The position numbers and the translations under genes were made by a program. The notes beneath the pieces are model-generated. The model was not told where the DNA came from, made no database searches, and saw only the letters and a list, made by a program, of their open reading frames with translations. A stretch of DNA of 64,000 nt from Promethearchaeia archaeon (GTDB lineage Archaea > Asgardarchaeota > Lokiarchaeia > Sigyniarchaeales > SOKP01): NCBI GenBank assembly GCA_029856155.1, contig JAHQWL010000072.1, positions 1-64,000 of the forward strand, written 5' to 3'. This document shows positions 17,724 to 26,064 of the stretch, piece by piece (position 1 is the first letter of the stretch; every line of letters starts with the position of its first letter).

Positions 17724-20143
17724 TCGAGTTATATGGTTTCCCTGTCGAAATTATCGGAATTGAAAAAGAATATAAAATTATAAAAAACGCTTTAATTACC
17801 GGCTCTGATAATCTAAGACTATATAATAGGGTTTCCTTTAGAAATAAAGAGTTAGTAGACTTAGGAGCAAATTGGTATCATAGAATCGATGAAATTCTTT
17901 CGCAAAATATATTAGGAGAGGAGGATCACGAATATGGGCTTAGTGCTGCCGTTTCCTATATTTCTAAGACGGGTAGTGATTATAAAATTATAAGATTTAA
18001 TGCTGAGCTGATTAATCCTTTCTTAGAATTCGGTGTCGAGTTTGATTATGCTACTGAGCGATGGTTAGAACTAAAAGGGTCACCACGATCTTCGACTGTG
18101 GATATAGAGGATCGCCTAAGTTTCCTAAATTTAGAAAGCGGGTATGATCTTGGAAGATTAAGCCAGTCAGAAATTCTCAGAAATGATTTATTCCTTGTAA
18201 ATCGATTTCAAGTCAATGCTTATGGTCAAACATCTTTTTTACCAATATCTGAAAAATTATTAAAGGCTTTGAACGCTCGGGAAGTTGGAGGTGAGTTAAT
18301 TGAAGGTTTTGGCTTTGCAGAAATAGAATATATTCTAAAAAGAATTGTAGGAACTGATAATCAAAAAATCTATGAATTATGCAGAAATGCCTTTAAAGCC
18401 GTTGGTTCTGTACAGCCTGAATCAATTCAGCTTTCCTTCTTTAGGGGTTTAGACGATAACAATCCTCAGACTGAAAAACAATGGTTTAAAGCAGTTTTAC
18501 AAATATTAAAAGATTATACTTCTACTACACATGATCCTAAGTTTGGTCATCTGGACACCTTACTCGATAATGCATTAATTAATAATAAAGGAGAGTCAGT
18601 ATTTGAAAATGATAAGTTTACTGATGGTATAAAGTTTACTAAAGATGATTTGAAATTAGCTAAGCAAGTTTGGAATATACTTGAAAGATTATTTGGAAGT
18701 TATACCGTTTCTAAAATGGTCACAGGAAATATTTTCGCTAAAGACGGAGTTGTCCGATTTACAACCTATACTTGGGAATCTTTCCACGGAGTTTTGAAGA
18801 AAATTAACTTATACTTAAGACATAAATCAGCTCCCCATAATTTTTTGCCTACTCATGAAGCGCGTGGAACGGTAGGAAATGTCTATAGTTACTTATTAGA
18901 TTCCATGATCATGGATAAATTACTTACTTTACCTGCTGACCCAAGTATAGATACTGAATCTAGACAGATTAAAATCCAAGGTGCACCATTAGACCAATTC
19001 TCGCCTTATTTCAAAAATCCTGAAAATCTAGATAATGCACAATACCAGCTCTTTAGTGAAGTGATATCGAGTGATCATCTGGACGCATTTGAGGAATGGC
19101 TTGTTGATAATCCTCACACTACACGAAAGAAAGGAAGTTTTAAATTATATGATATTCTTAAAGAAATCTACTTTAAAAATATAGATTACGGCAAAGAAGA
19201 ACAAATCGATTCGGGAATAAGCAGAGAGCAAGCAAAACTATGGAGAACGCTAGGATTACAATCTATACATCATAATATATATGGTCTTGATTTCAAAAAA
19301 GACCACCCCAGATGGGTAGTATATGATTTCCTTACTACTCAAGGTCGTGGTCAGTCTGAATACGTTATTTCTTTCAAACCTAGTACCCTTGCTTTAGTGA
19401 ATCAACTCAAGGACGGCAAATTCGATGAATTCTATACAATAAGCTTAACTGCGGATGATTATCATTTATTTGAACCTTATGCTGCTGATATACTTGCTTC
19501 ATTAGACCCATTATCAGTTAGAGGTCTTGAAGAATATAAATATGATAAAATACTTGAAACACAAAAAGAACAAATTGAGCAAATAGTTACTTATCTAAAG
19601 AAGCTTGCTAAAGAATATGGCAAAATTATCATTTATCCTTTTAAAACCTTTAGCAATGGATTCGGGTATCGTAGAGCCGAGACTGGAAGTATTAAGATAA
19701 GCCCATTCTTCCCTCAAGCCTGGGATAACGACCTTACTACAATGCCTGGTAATGAAAAATATTACATACTTGATTCAAATACCGAATTTGGTGAGTTTCA
19801 AGATGATTTCGTCTATTTCCTTGGCGGTTTACTCCTCGATAACCACATGTTTATCATCAAGACTGAAAGTATGAATGAAAATGAGATGATTACCGCTTTT
19901 AGCTTACTGGATGGGGCGCTCAGTCCTTCTGAAATTATTCCAAGCTCAGACAGACATAATATAAGACCACCGCTCATCAAACATCATAACACTGATAAGT
20001 TTAAAGAAATCAATAAATTAATTTCTGATTTCGTAAACAGCCATAATATGATAGGCTATCAACGTTCTAAGACTCTCGACGATCAATTCATAATTTGGAA
20101 AATAGCGTTCGAGGTTGTTTCATACCTTAAATTTTTAATTTAA
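17699..20143 (+). CDS. Large unknown protein, 5' end broken or unclear
   Basis: Not recognised. The frame is open from just after the TGA at 17696 to 20143, about 814 codons, and the first usual start is GTG 18098 (681 residues). The region before 18098 is clearly protein-like (IIGIEKEYKIIKNALITG; NKELVDLGANWYHRIDEIL), so the true start lay upstream, probably at the ATG in the 66-bp repeat, which a TGA now separates from the rest. The protein is soluble, with no membrane or zinc motif. Codon use has more C- and G-ending codons than its neighbours. It interrupts the RNA polymerase/ribosomal cluster, which suggests acquisition by transfer. Confidence 0.6.
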   Translation, partial: NYNQYSHRIELYGFPVEIIGIEKEYKIIKNALITGSDNLRLYNRVSFRNKELVDLGANWYHRIDEILSQNILGEEDHEYGLSAAVSYISKTGSDYKIIRFNAELINPFLEFGVEFDYATERWLELKGSPRSSTVDIEDRLSFLNLESGYDLGRLSQSEILRNDLFLVNRFQVNAYGQTSFLPISEKLLKALNAREVGGELIEGFGFAEIEYILKRIVGTDNQKIYELCRNAFKAVGSVQPESIQLSFFRGLDDNNPQTEKQWFKAVLQILKDYTSTTHDPKFGHLDTLLDNALINNKGESVFENDKFTDGIKFTKDDLKLAKQVWNILERLFGSYTVSKMVTGNIFAKDGVVRFTTYTWESFHGVLKKINLYLRHKSAPHNFLPTHEARGTVGNVYSYLLDSMIMDKLLTLPADPSIDTESRQIKIQGAPLDQFSPYFKNPENLDNAQYQLFSEVISSDHLDAFEEWLVDNPHTTRKKGSFKLYDILKEIYFKNIDYGKEEQIDSGISREQAKLWRTLGLQSIHHNIYGLDFKKDHPRWVVYDFLTTQGRGQSEYVISFKPSTLALVNQLKDGKFDEFYTISLTADDYHLFEPYAADILASLDPLSVRGLEEYKYDKILETQKEQIEQIVTYLKKLAKEYGKIIIYPFKTFSNGFGYRRAETGSIKISPFFPQAWDNDLTTMPGNEKYYILDSNTEFGEFQDDFVYFLGGLLLDNHMFIIKTESMNENEMITAFSLLDGALSPSEIIPSSDRHNIRPPLIKHHNTDKFKEINKLISDFVNSHNMIGYQRSKTLDDQFIIWKIAFEVVSYLKFLI

Positions 20144-20156
20144 TACTCAAATTTTT

Positions 20157-21686
20157 TTATTTTTTCTTAGCCCTTTTATTAATTTTGGTGAGGTCGTTGC
20201 CGTTTAAAGTAACATACTGTAATGACACTAATTTTTTCAGATGGCTTTTTTCTTTGATTTTATTATAATCTAAGTATAGTTCTTGCAAATTGTTTAATTT
20301 TTCTAAATTTTCAATTTTAGAAATATTATTGAAGCCTAAATTTAATATTTTTAATTTGTTCAATTGAGTTAAATTCTCGATTTTCGATATTTTATTAAAT
20401 GCTAAATCAAGTTCAAATAGATTTGTAAGAGATTTGATTTCACTTATATTTTGTATTGAATTACTATTTAGGATTAATTTTTTTAATTTCTTAAGTGAGT
20501 CGAGACCCTTAATGTTAGCAATCTGATTACTTGTTAAGTTTAGAATCTCTAGACTGTTCAGACCTTTTAATCCCATTATTTCAGTTATGTTACAATTGAC
20601 AATTTCAAGTTCAGTTAACTTTTGAAGCTTGCTAAAATCATAAGTTTTTGGGAAGGAGCAACTAATAATTCTAATTGATTTTAGATTTTCAAGTTTTTCA
20701 ATACCACTAATGCTATCAATTTCGCAGGCTTTTATTTCCAATCTTTCCAATTCTACACAATTTTCGAAATAAGAGAAATCAGATATATGAAAATTACCTA
20801 ATTTGATATCTTTTAGCCCACCAAGGAATTTCCATCCAAAGACTTCTTTTATGTCCATATTATTTTTTTTTTGCTTACCAGATAACCTTAGATGTTTAAT
20901 ACACCTAATGCCTTTTTCTTCATCAATCCAGAGGATAGATTTATCTTTATCAACGGGGAATTGTTTTTGGAGTTCAATACTGATAATTTTTTTAATGATA
21001 TTCCAGCAAATTACTTCTAAATTGTGATTATTTTGGTTGATTACATCTTCATATAACTTCAATAGCAAATTTTCATAATTTTTTCTTTTGATATACTTAG
21101 TCAGATTTGAATAATGACCTCTAACAAGGGCTTGAAGAGCGTATATTAATCGTGCTGTGAAAAGCTCATCGATTAATAAGTCTAACTCTTCATGGTCCAT
21201 AAGATTTAGATAACCCTCTTTCACTAAGAAGGTTACTACCGAAGGAAAGCCAATTGAGAATCTTGTAGCAATTTCATTTTTAAATATTTTTTTAGCCTTT
21301 AGGTCTCCAATTTCGGTTAACTTTTTTAAAAGTGGAAATGCTAAATTTCTATGAAGCAACCGTGTATCATAATCATGGTCCACCCATACTTGAAGGTTAG
21401 AACAATGCCCCCAAAATTCATCTTCAGGAAGAATATCACTTCTATACCCAGATCGTAATATTCCTTCGAATTCATCAATGGAGTCAATTTCATTAAAAGA
21501 ATTTATCTTAGATTCATGAATTTGAAAAAGTAGATGTTTACATTGTCTAAATTTATTATCTCCTATATAGATAAAAGTATTGTCATTCTCTAATTTAACA
21601 GTAATATAATCGTTAATCCTAAATTCTTTCAAATCGTTCATTCTCATATAAAAATATGCTTTAATAATTTTTAAATTTAATCTCAT
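20157..21686 (-). CDS. Leucine-rich repeat protein (SDS22-like)
   Basis: Soluble 509-residue protein. The C-terminal half (about 290-500) is a run of roughly nine leucine-rich repeats of 22 residues with the pattern LxxLxxLxLxxNxIxxIxxL (for example LEILNLTSNQIANI, LFELDLAFNKISKI, LKILNLGFNNISKI), the SDS22-like class that forms a curved protein-binding surface. The first 290 residues are helical and unrecognised. ATG at 21641 (MNDLKEF) is an alternative start. It converges on the unknown gene with 13 nt between stops and belongs to the island within the RNA polymerase cluster. A binding partner is not evident. Confidence 0.85.
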   Translation of the reverse strand: MRLNLKIIKAYFYMRMNDLKEFRINDYITVKLENDNTFIYIGDNKFRQCKHLLFQIHESKINSFNEIDSIDEFEGILRSGYRSDILPEDEFWGHCSNLQVWVDHDYDTRLLHRNLAFPLLKKLTEIGDLKAKKIFKNEIATRFSIGFPSVVTFLVKEGYLNLMDHEELDLLIDELFTARLIYALQALVRGHYSNLTKYIKRKNYENLLLKLYEDVINQNNHNLEVICWNIIKKIISIELQKQFPVDKDKSILWIDEEKGIRCIKHLRLSGKQKKNNMDIKEVFGWKFLGGLKDIKLGNFHISDFSYFENCVELERLEIKACEIDSISGIEKLENLKSIRIISCSFPKTYDFSKLQKLTELEIVNCNITEIMGLKGLNSLEILNLTSNQIANIKGLDSLKKLKKLILNSNSIQNISEIKSLTNLFELDLAFNKISKIENLTQLNKLKILNLGFNNISKIENLEKLNNLQELYLDYNKIKEKSHLKKLVSLQYVTLNGNDLTKINKRAKKK

Positions 21687-21709
21687 TAATGACTTATTGA
21701 TTTCTCTAT

Positions 21710-21895
21710 TTACATTTTGAAAGTAAGCCGTCTTTTTTTAGGATCACCAGAATTTTTCAAGATGTCAACTATGAAATTTTTATTCTATTCGCGTGCTTAA
21801 AGGCTATTCTTGTTTTGGGAAAAAAAGCAGATTTCCAAAACATTTTACATTCCCTCGAGGAATTCCTTCAAATCTAAATTTTTAATTATTTTTTT
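21710..21895 (-). pseudogene. Frameshifted gene remnant at the right island edge
   Basis: Minus-strand pieces in successive frames read like one decayed C-terminus: KNLDLKEFLEG, then MFWKSAFFPKTRIAFKHANRIK, then NFIVDILKNSGDPKKRRLTF with a stop at 21710-21712. No start codon is present. The family is not recognised. Confidence 0.4.
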
Positions 21896-22174
21896 TGTAT
21901 GACAATTTTTATAGGAATTTTTTCCTTTTAGGACATATTAACAATAATTATGGAAATTCGGTAAATTTAAGTCGTCTATTTCATTAATTTTAGCATGAAG
22001 TAGTATATTAAGAATTTATTACAAATGGAAATACTAAAAAAGAAGGAACAATGATATCTTCAAGCAAAAACTTTTAATTAGAGTGTAAAAACATAAATGT
22101 TTCTAAAAAAAAAATTAAAAATTAAAAAAGCATTATTCTTATTACTTATTATATAGATATTGATTGAAATTATC
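21896..22174. other. AT-rich spacer before rpl30e
   Basis: No gene is seen. The stretch ends in the rpl30e promoter, with TTATATAG at 22149-22156 about 20-25 nt before the ATG at 22175. Confidence 0.4.
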
Positions 22175-22549
22175 ATGGCAAAGGGAAAGAGTAAAACCGT
22201 TACTGAAAAAGTCGATCTAAGTAGAAAAAAAACTAAGGAGTTTGATGTTGATACCAATATCAAAGTTGCTTATAAAACGGGTAAAATAGTCTATGGTAAA
22301 AATCAAGTTCTGAGGAACATAAAAAGAGCAAATTCTTTTAAAATGCTCATCGTGAGTAATAATTGCCCTACAGAATTGATCAATCAATTAAATTATTATA
22401 ATTCTCTTTTAAAAGATCAAATCTTTATCTATAAATATAAAGGTTCAAGTTGGGATTTAGGTCTAGCTTGTGCTAAGCCATACATGATTTCTATTATAGG
22501 AATAATTGATTTTGGAGATTCAGCTTTGATCTCTTTAAAAACTAAATGA
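22175..22549 (+). CDS. rpl30e: Ribosomal protein eL30
   Basis: Large-subunit protein of the L7Ae/L30e family, about 124 residues. The core begins near residue 28 with DTNIKVAYKTGKIVYGKNQVLRNIK, continues with KMLIVSNNCP and ends with the SSWDLGLACAKPYMIS segment, as in archaeal L30e. A basic extension of about 25 residues precedes the core. ATG 22175 is preferred over TTG 22160 because a TATA box lies about 22 nt upstream and there is no Shine-Dalgarno site. nusA follows after 28 nt. The own promoter fits separation from rpoA2 by the island. Confidence 0.92.
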   Translation: MAKGKSKTVTEKVDLSRKKTKEFDVDTNIKVAYKTGKIVYGKNQVLRNIKRANSFKMLIVSNNCPTELINQLNYYNSLLKDQIFIYKYKGSSWDLGLACAKPYMISIIGIIDFGDSALISLKTK

Positions 22550-22577
22550 TTTTAACAACGCATAACAAGTTTTTTCT

Positions 22578-23054
22578 ATGTTAAAAAAGAACATTAAAAT
22601 TGATCGGGAAGCAATGGAGCTTATTTCGCTATTTAATAACATATCTGGGGCAATTATTAAAGATTGTCTGACTTTTAAATCACCTGAGAATAGATCCGAA
22701 ATTATTATTTTTTTAGTAAAAGAAGAGGATGTAGGAAAAGCTATTGGAAAAGCGGGCGAACATGTCAAAGATTTAAAATCAAAACTCCAAAAAAAAATAG
22801 ATGTTATTGCCTTCTCTGAGAATCTTAACAGATTCATTCAAAACATTTTACAAACTACAAAAAATTCTATAAAGGTTCAAAATATAGAAGTTAAAGAAAG
22901 TAGAAATCTAAAAAAAACCGTTATTATTACGGTAAGACCTCAAGATCGAGGAAAAGCAATTGGTAAAGAAGGCTCAATGATAAGAAAGATTAAAGAACTG
23001 GTTCTAAGGTATTTTGAAGTCGATAATGTAATTATTAATACGAAAAATATCTAA
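22578..23054 (+). CDS. nusA: NusA-like transcription factor (archaeal, KH domains)
   Basis: Archaeal NusA homologue of 158 residues, consisting only of two KH RNA-binding domains. Each KH has its GxxG loop: GKAGEH near residue 55 and GKEGSM near residue 132. It lacks the N-terminal polymerase-binding and S1 domains of bacterial NusA, as is usual in archaea. Its place after rpl30e is conserved in archaea; here rps12 does not follow at once because an M28 peptidase gene intervenes. Confidence 0.92.
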   Translation: MLKKNIKIDREAMELISLFNNISGAIIKDCLTFKSPENRSEIIIFLVKEEDVGKAIGKAGEHVKDLKSKLQKKIDVIAFSENLNRFIQNILQTTKNSIKVQNIEVKESRNLKKTVIITVRPQDRGKAIGKEGSMIRKIKELVLRYFEVDNVIINTKNI

Positions 23055-23095
23055 TTTTTATTACCTAAAAATTATACTTAATAATTATAATTAAT

Positions 23096-24376
23096 TTGAT
23101 CACAAAATTACCATTTATAGTGATTAAAATTTCAAAATTGAATCTCTATGATGAGCAGGCTGCTATCAATCATGTTAAATCGCTAGATTTTACACGACAC
23201 GCAGCAACTGATGGTGAAACAAAAACTATAAACTATATCCTAAAAGAACTAGATACAATGAATCTTGATACTAAAGTTGAGTCTTTTGAGTGGACTGCTT
23301 CATTATATAAATTCAGGAAATTATTGTTTTTATGGATATTCATCTTTATTTTGAGTAGTGAGATATTATTACTGTATCCAACTAATACGTGGCTAATCTT
23401 TCCTCTTGATGCTCTCTTTTTATTGGTATTAATCTTAGGAATCAAATATGCTTTTGATCATTCAAAACTAATGTTCATAGGGAAGAAAAGAGAGTCAAAA
23501 AATGTTATCGCAACCATTCAAGCGAAAGATATATATCCGAAAAGACCTGTTATATTTTTTTCAGCTCATCATGATTCAGTTTCGCATAATTTTCCACACA
23601 ATCTAACAAAATTATTACTTCTTTCAGCAGTATTTTTACTCCTCTCATATCTATTAATTAACTTGATCCTCGCAATTTGGTCAACAATAACATTATTTAC
23701 AGCAATTCAAATTGAAATTATTTATTTATGGATAAGAAATGTTTCCCTAATTATCGGGAGCATTCTACTTATAGAAATATTTATTACTTTTTTCATGAAA
23801 AGAACCAATGAATCTATTGGTTCAGTTGACAATGCTTCAGGAGTTGCAATTCTATTAGAATTAGCGAAGTTAATCCAAAAAAAACCACTTGAAAAAACTG
23901 ACGTGATTTTTTTATGGTGTGGAGCAGAAGAGATGGGTATATGGGGGTCTAAACAATACTGTTCTAAACATTTCGAAGAATTAGATACTGATTATGACTT
24001 GAATAAATCATATAATATTAACATAGACATGGTGGGTAGTTATATAGGGTTAATTGATGAAACTGGATTAATTAAGAAAAAAAAAATAAATGATAATCTC
24101 AATAATATCTTAAAAGCATCAGATACACAGCATAAAATCCCCACTGAGAAATCAAAATTATCATTAGGTTCTGGAAGTGATCATTTAGCTTTTCGAGCAT
24201 TTACAAAAAAAGCAGAGAAGAAAGGGTTCCAAGTAACTTGCTTTATATCAATAAAAGACGCAAAATATATACATTCTAAAAAGGATATTCCTGAATTGTG
24301 CTCTGCTGAAAATCTAAATGGATGCATAGATATTTGTTATAATGCTATTAAAAGTCTCGATCTGAGAGTAGAATAG
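23096..24376 (+). CDS. M28-family metallopeptidase with membrane insertions
   Basis: Zinc aminopeptidase-like protein of 426 residues. All five ligands of the M28 co-catalytic site are present: HHD (158-160), VDNASG with D245, the AEE pair (278-279), NIDMVG with D311, and GSDH with H363. Unusually, two hydrophobic hairpins are inserted: about 75-120 between the start of the domain and the first ligand, and about 172-235 between the first ligand and D245. This anchors the enzyme in the membrane. TTG at 23096 is the best start seen. The gene is an insertion in the usual nusA-rps12 pair. Confidence 0.88.
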   Translation: MITKLPFIVIKISKLNLYDEQAAINHVKSLDFTRHAATDGETKTINYILKELDTMNLDTKVESFEWTASLYKFRKLLFLWIFIFILSSEILLLYPTNTWLIFPLDALFLLVLILGIKYAFDHSKLMFIGKKRESKNVIATIQAKDIYPKRPVIFFSAHHDSVSHNFPHNLTKLLLLSAVFLLLSYLLINLILAIWSTITLFTAIQIEIIYLWIRNVSLIIGSILLIEIFITFFMKRTNESIGSVDNASGVAILLELAKLIQKKPLEKTDVIFLWCGAEEMGIWGSKQYCSKHFEELDTDYDLNKSYNINIDMVGSYIGLIDETGLIKKKKINDNLNNILKASDTQHKIPTEKSKLSLGSGSDHLAFRAFTKKAEKKGFQVTCFISIKDAKYIHSKKDIPELCSAENLNGCIDICYNAIKSLDLRVE

Positions 24377-24474
24377 GATATTCAAAAGTAGCATTTTTTC
24401 ATTATATACATAAATTTTAAGTTTAAAGAAACATTTTTTCTACTACTAAAGTACTATCAATTAATAATTATTAG

Positions 24475-24915
24475 GTGTTATCAATAGCTCCCAAAGGGTT
24501 ATATGCCGCAAGAAAACTTAAAACTAATCGAAAAAAGTTTAAATGGTCCAAAACAAAATATAAAAGAAGAATACTAAAATTAAAACAAAAAGTTGATCCA
24601 TTAGAAGGAAGTCCTCAAGCTCTTGGTATCGTTCTTCAAAAAGTTGGTCGAGAAAGTAAACAACCAAACTCAGCGATAAGGAAGTGCGTAAGAATCCAAT
24701 TGAAAAAAAATGGGAAAGGAGTAACAGCGTTCCTTCCAGGAGATGGAGCACTTAACTTCATAGAAGAACATGATAGAGTAATAGTTGAAGGAATTGGAGG
24801 TGCTAAAGGACGATCTATTGGAGATCTCCCTGGAGTACGTTATAGGGTCGTGAAAGTGAATGGTGTAAGTTTAGAAGCTCTTTTAGCAGGAAAGAAAGAA
24901 AAGCCGTTGCGGTGA
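24475..24915 (+). CDS. rps12: Ribosomal protein uS12
   Basis: Small-subunit decoding-centre protein, 146 residues. The archaeal N-terminus [17 protein letters not shown] is followed by the universal [11 protein letters not shown] loop (about 62-72) and by [24 protein letters not shown]. The GTG start at 24475 gives [14 protein letters not shown], which matches the usual length; no ATG lies nearby in frame. rps7 follows with its Shine-Dalgarno site just past the rps12 stop, so translation is probably coupled. Confidence 0.96.
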   Translation: MLSIAPKGLYAARKLKTNRKKFKWSKTKYKRRILKLKQKVDPLEGSPQALGIVLQKVGRESKQPNSAIRKCVRIQLKKNGKGVTAFLPGDGALNFIEEHDRVIVEGIGGAKGRSIGDLPGVRYRVVKVNGVSLEALLAGKKEKPLR

Positions 24916-24929
24916 AGAGGTTAAAAGTT

Positions 24930-25547
24930 ATGAGTAAAGTAAAGAAAGAAGTAAAATTATTTAATAATTGGTCTTTTTCGGACATACATATAAGGGATAT
25001 AACTCTTGAGAACTATATTAATTTGAAACTTATCATCGTACCTCATTCTGCTGGTAGACATGAGCATAAAAGATTCTGGAAAACCTCAAAAGTCTCGGTT
25101 ATTGAGCGTTTTTCCAATAGATTACTGTCTCCTGGTTTCATCGGTAGTAAGATTAGAGGTCATAAGAGTTCTTATCATTCTGGCAAGAAAGCTAAACTAC
25201 TGAAGTGTATAAAAAATGCATTTACATTAATAGAATTACTCACCGAGCAAAATCCTATCCAGATTTTAGTAGATGCAATCTGTAATTCTGCACCCAGAGA
25301 AGAAACCACTAAAATAGCAATGGGAGGCATCTCATACGCGTCAGCAGTAGATATCGCGCCACAACGTCGAGTTGACCTTGCTATCAAGTATCTCGTTCAG
25401 GCAATTGGTGCTCGTTCACATGGAAATGAAAAGATGTTTGAAGAAAATATAGCTCAAGAATTAATACTAGCAGCAAGTAATAGTCAAGAATCTAGAGCTG
25501 TAAAACGCAAGGATGAAATAGAAAGAATAGCGGTCTCGGCAAGATAA
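24930..25547 (+). CDS. rps7: Ribosomal protein uS7
   Basis: Small-subunit 16S-binding protein, 205 residues from ATG 24930. Family features include NRLLSPGFIGSKIRGHKSSYHSGKKAK, the AICNSAPREETTKIAMGGISYASAVDIAPQRRVDLAIKY region and the C-terminal GNEKMFEENIAQELILAA. GAGG at 24916-24919 supports ATG 24930; GTG 24912, overlapping the rps12 stop, is possible but less likely. The usual next gene, EF-1A, is 18 kb away in this genome. Confidence 0.96.
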   Translation: MSKVKKEVKLFNNWSFSDIHIRDITLENYINLKLIIVPHSAGRHEHKRFWKTSKVSVIERFSNRLLSPGFIGSKIRGHKSSYHSGKKAKLLKCIKNAFTLIELLTEQNPIQILVDAICNSAPREETTKIAMGGISYASAVDIAPQRRVDLAIKYLVQAIGARSHGNEKMFEENIAQELILAASNSQESRAVKRKDEIERIAVSAR

Positions 25548-25804
25548 ATTGTTTTAAAATTTTTTAAAAAATCACTTTTTCTAAAAAATTAACCCTTTTA
25601 TCAATGTTTACAGCACAATTCTCCAATTTTTAGAGTTTCTTATTCCTAACTTTTATTTAAACTATGTTTGAAAAATTTAATACTTCAAAAATTTATCATT
25701 TCCTTTTAAATAACATTGAAGAACTAGAGAATATAGGGTTATAACAGTTCTATTTCTATACGTTATGATGTTATATTTAACCTAATTTAAGGAGGTTAAG
25801 CAAA
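25548..25804. other. Spacer after rps7 with probable terminator
   Basis: AT-rich, no gene. The self-complementary ATTTTTTAAAAAAT, followed by T-rich DNA near 25560-25590, fits a terminator for the ribosomal operon. GGAGGT at 25791-25796 belongs to the next small open frame. Confidence 0.35.
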
Positions 25805-25962
25805 ATAAAGACTCTTAAAAAACGTGAATGGTTAATTAAAAATGAAAAACAACTAGAAATGAGTCCAAAACACTATTATAAAGAGAGATTTAAAAAAGTT
25901 GTACATGAAATTGAAAGTAATGCCAAGAAGAAGAATTTTCATTGTCTGGACAATTTATAAAG
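25805..25962 (+). CDS. Small basic protein with possible AUA start
   Basis: A frame of about 51 codons reads IKTLKKREWLIKNEKQLEM and on to a TAA at 25960-25962. AAGGAGGTT (25789-25797) is the strongest Shine-Dalgarno site seen in the window, and its GGAGGT core ends 8 nt before ATA 25805. No ATG, GTG or TTG lies in frame between the upstream stop and ATA 25805. The first internal ATG (25859) is 62 nt beyond the site and would leave about 33 residues. The peptide is lysine-rich and helical. The function is unknown, and whether it is translated is uncertain. Confidence 0.4.
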
Positions 25963-26064
25963 CGGAATAATGAAATAGAGGGAATTCTGTTCAGTAAGTT
26001 AAATTTTAATGAATTTTCTAATAAATAACTTATATAAATATAAAAAAAATAGAAGTTATTGATA

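Noticed and set aside
17577..17783. 68-codon plus-strand frame through the 66-bp repeats
   Set aside because: It consists mostly of the duplicated unit in one frame and then leaves the frame of the real downstream coding region.
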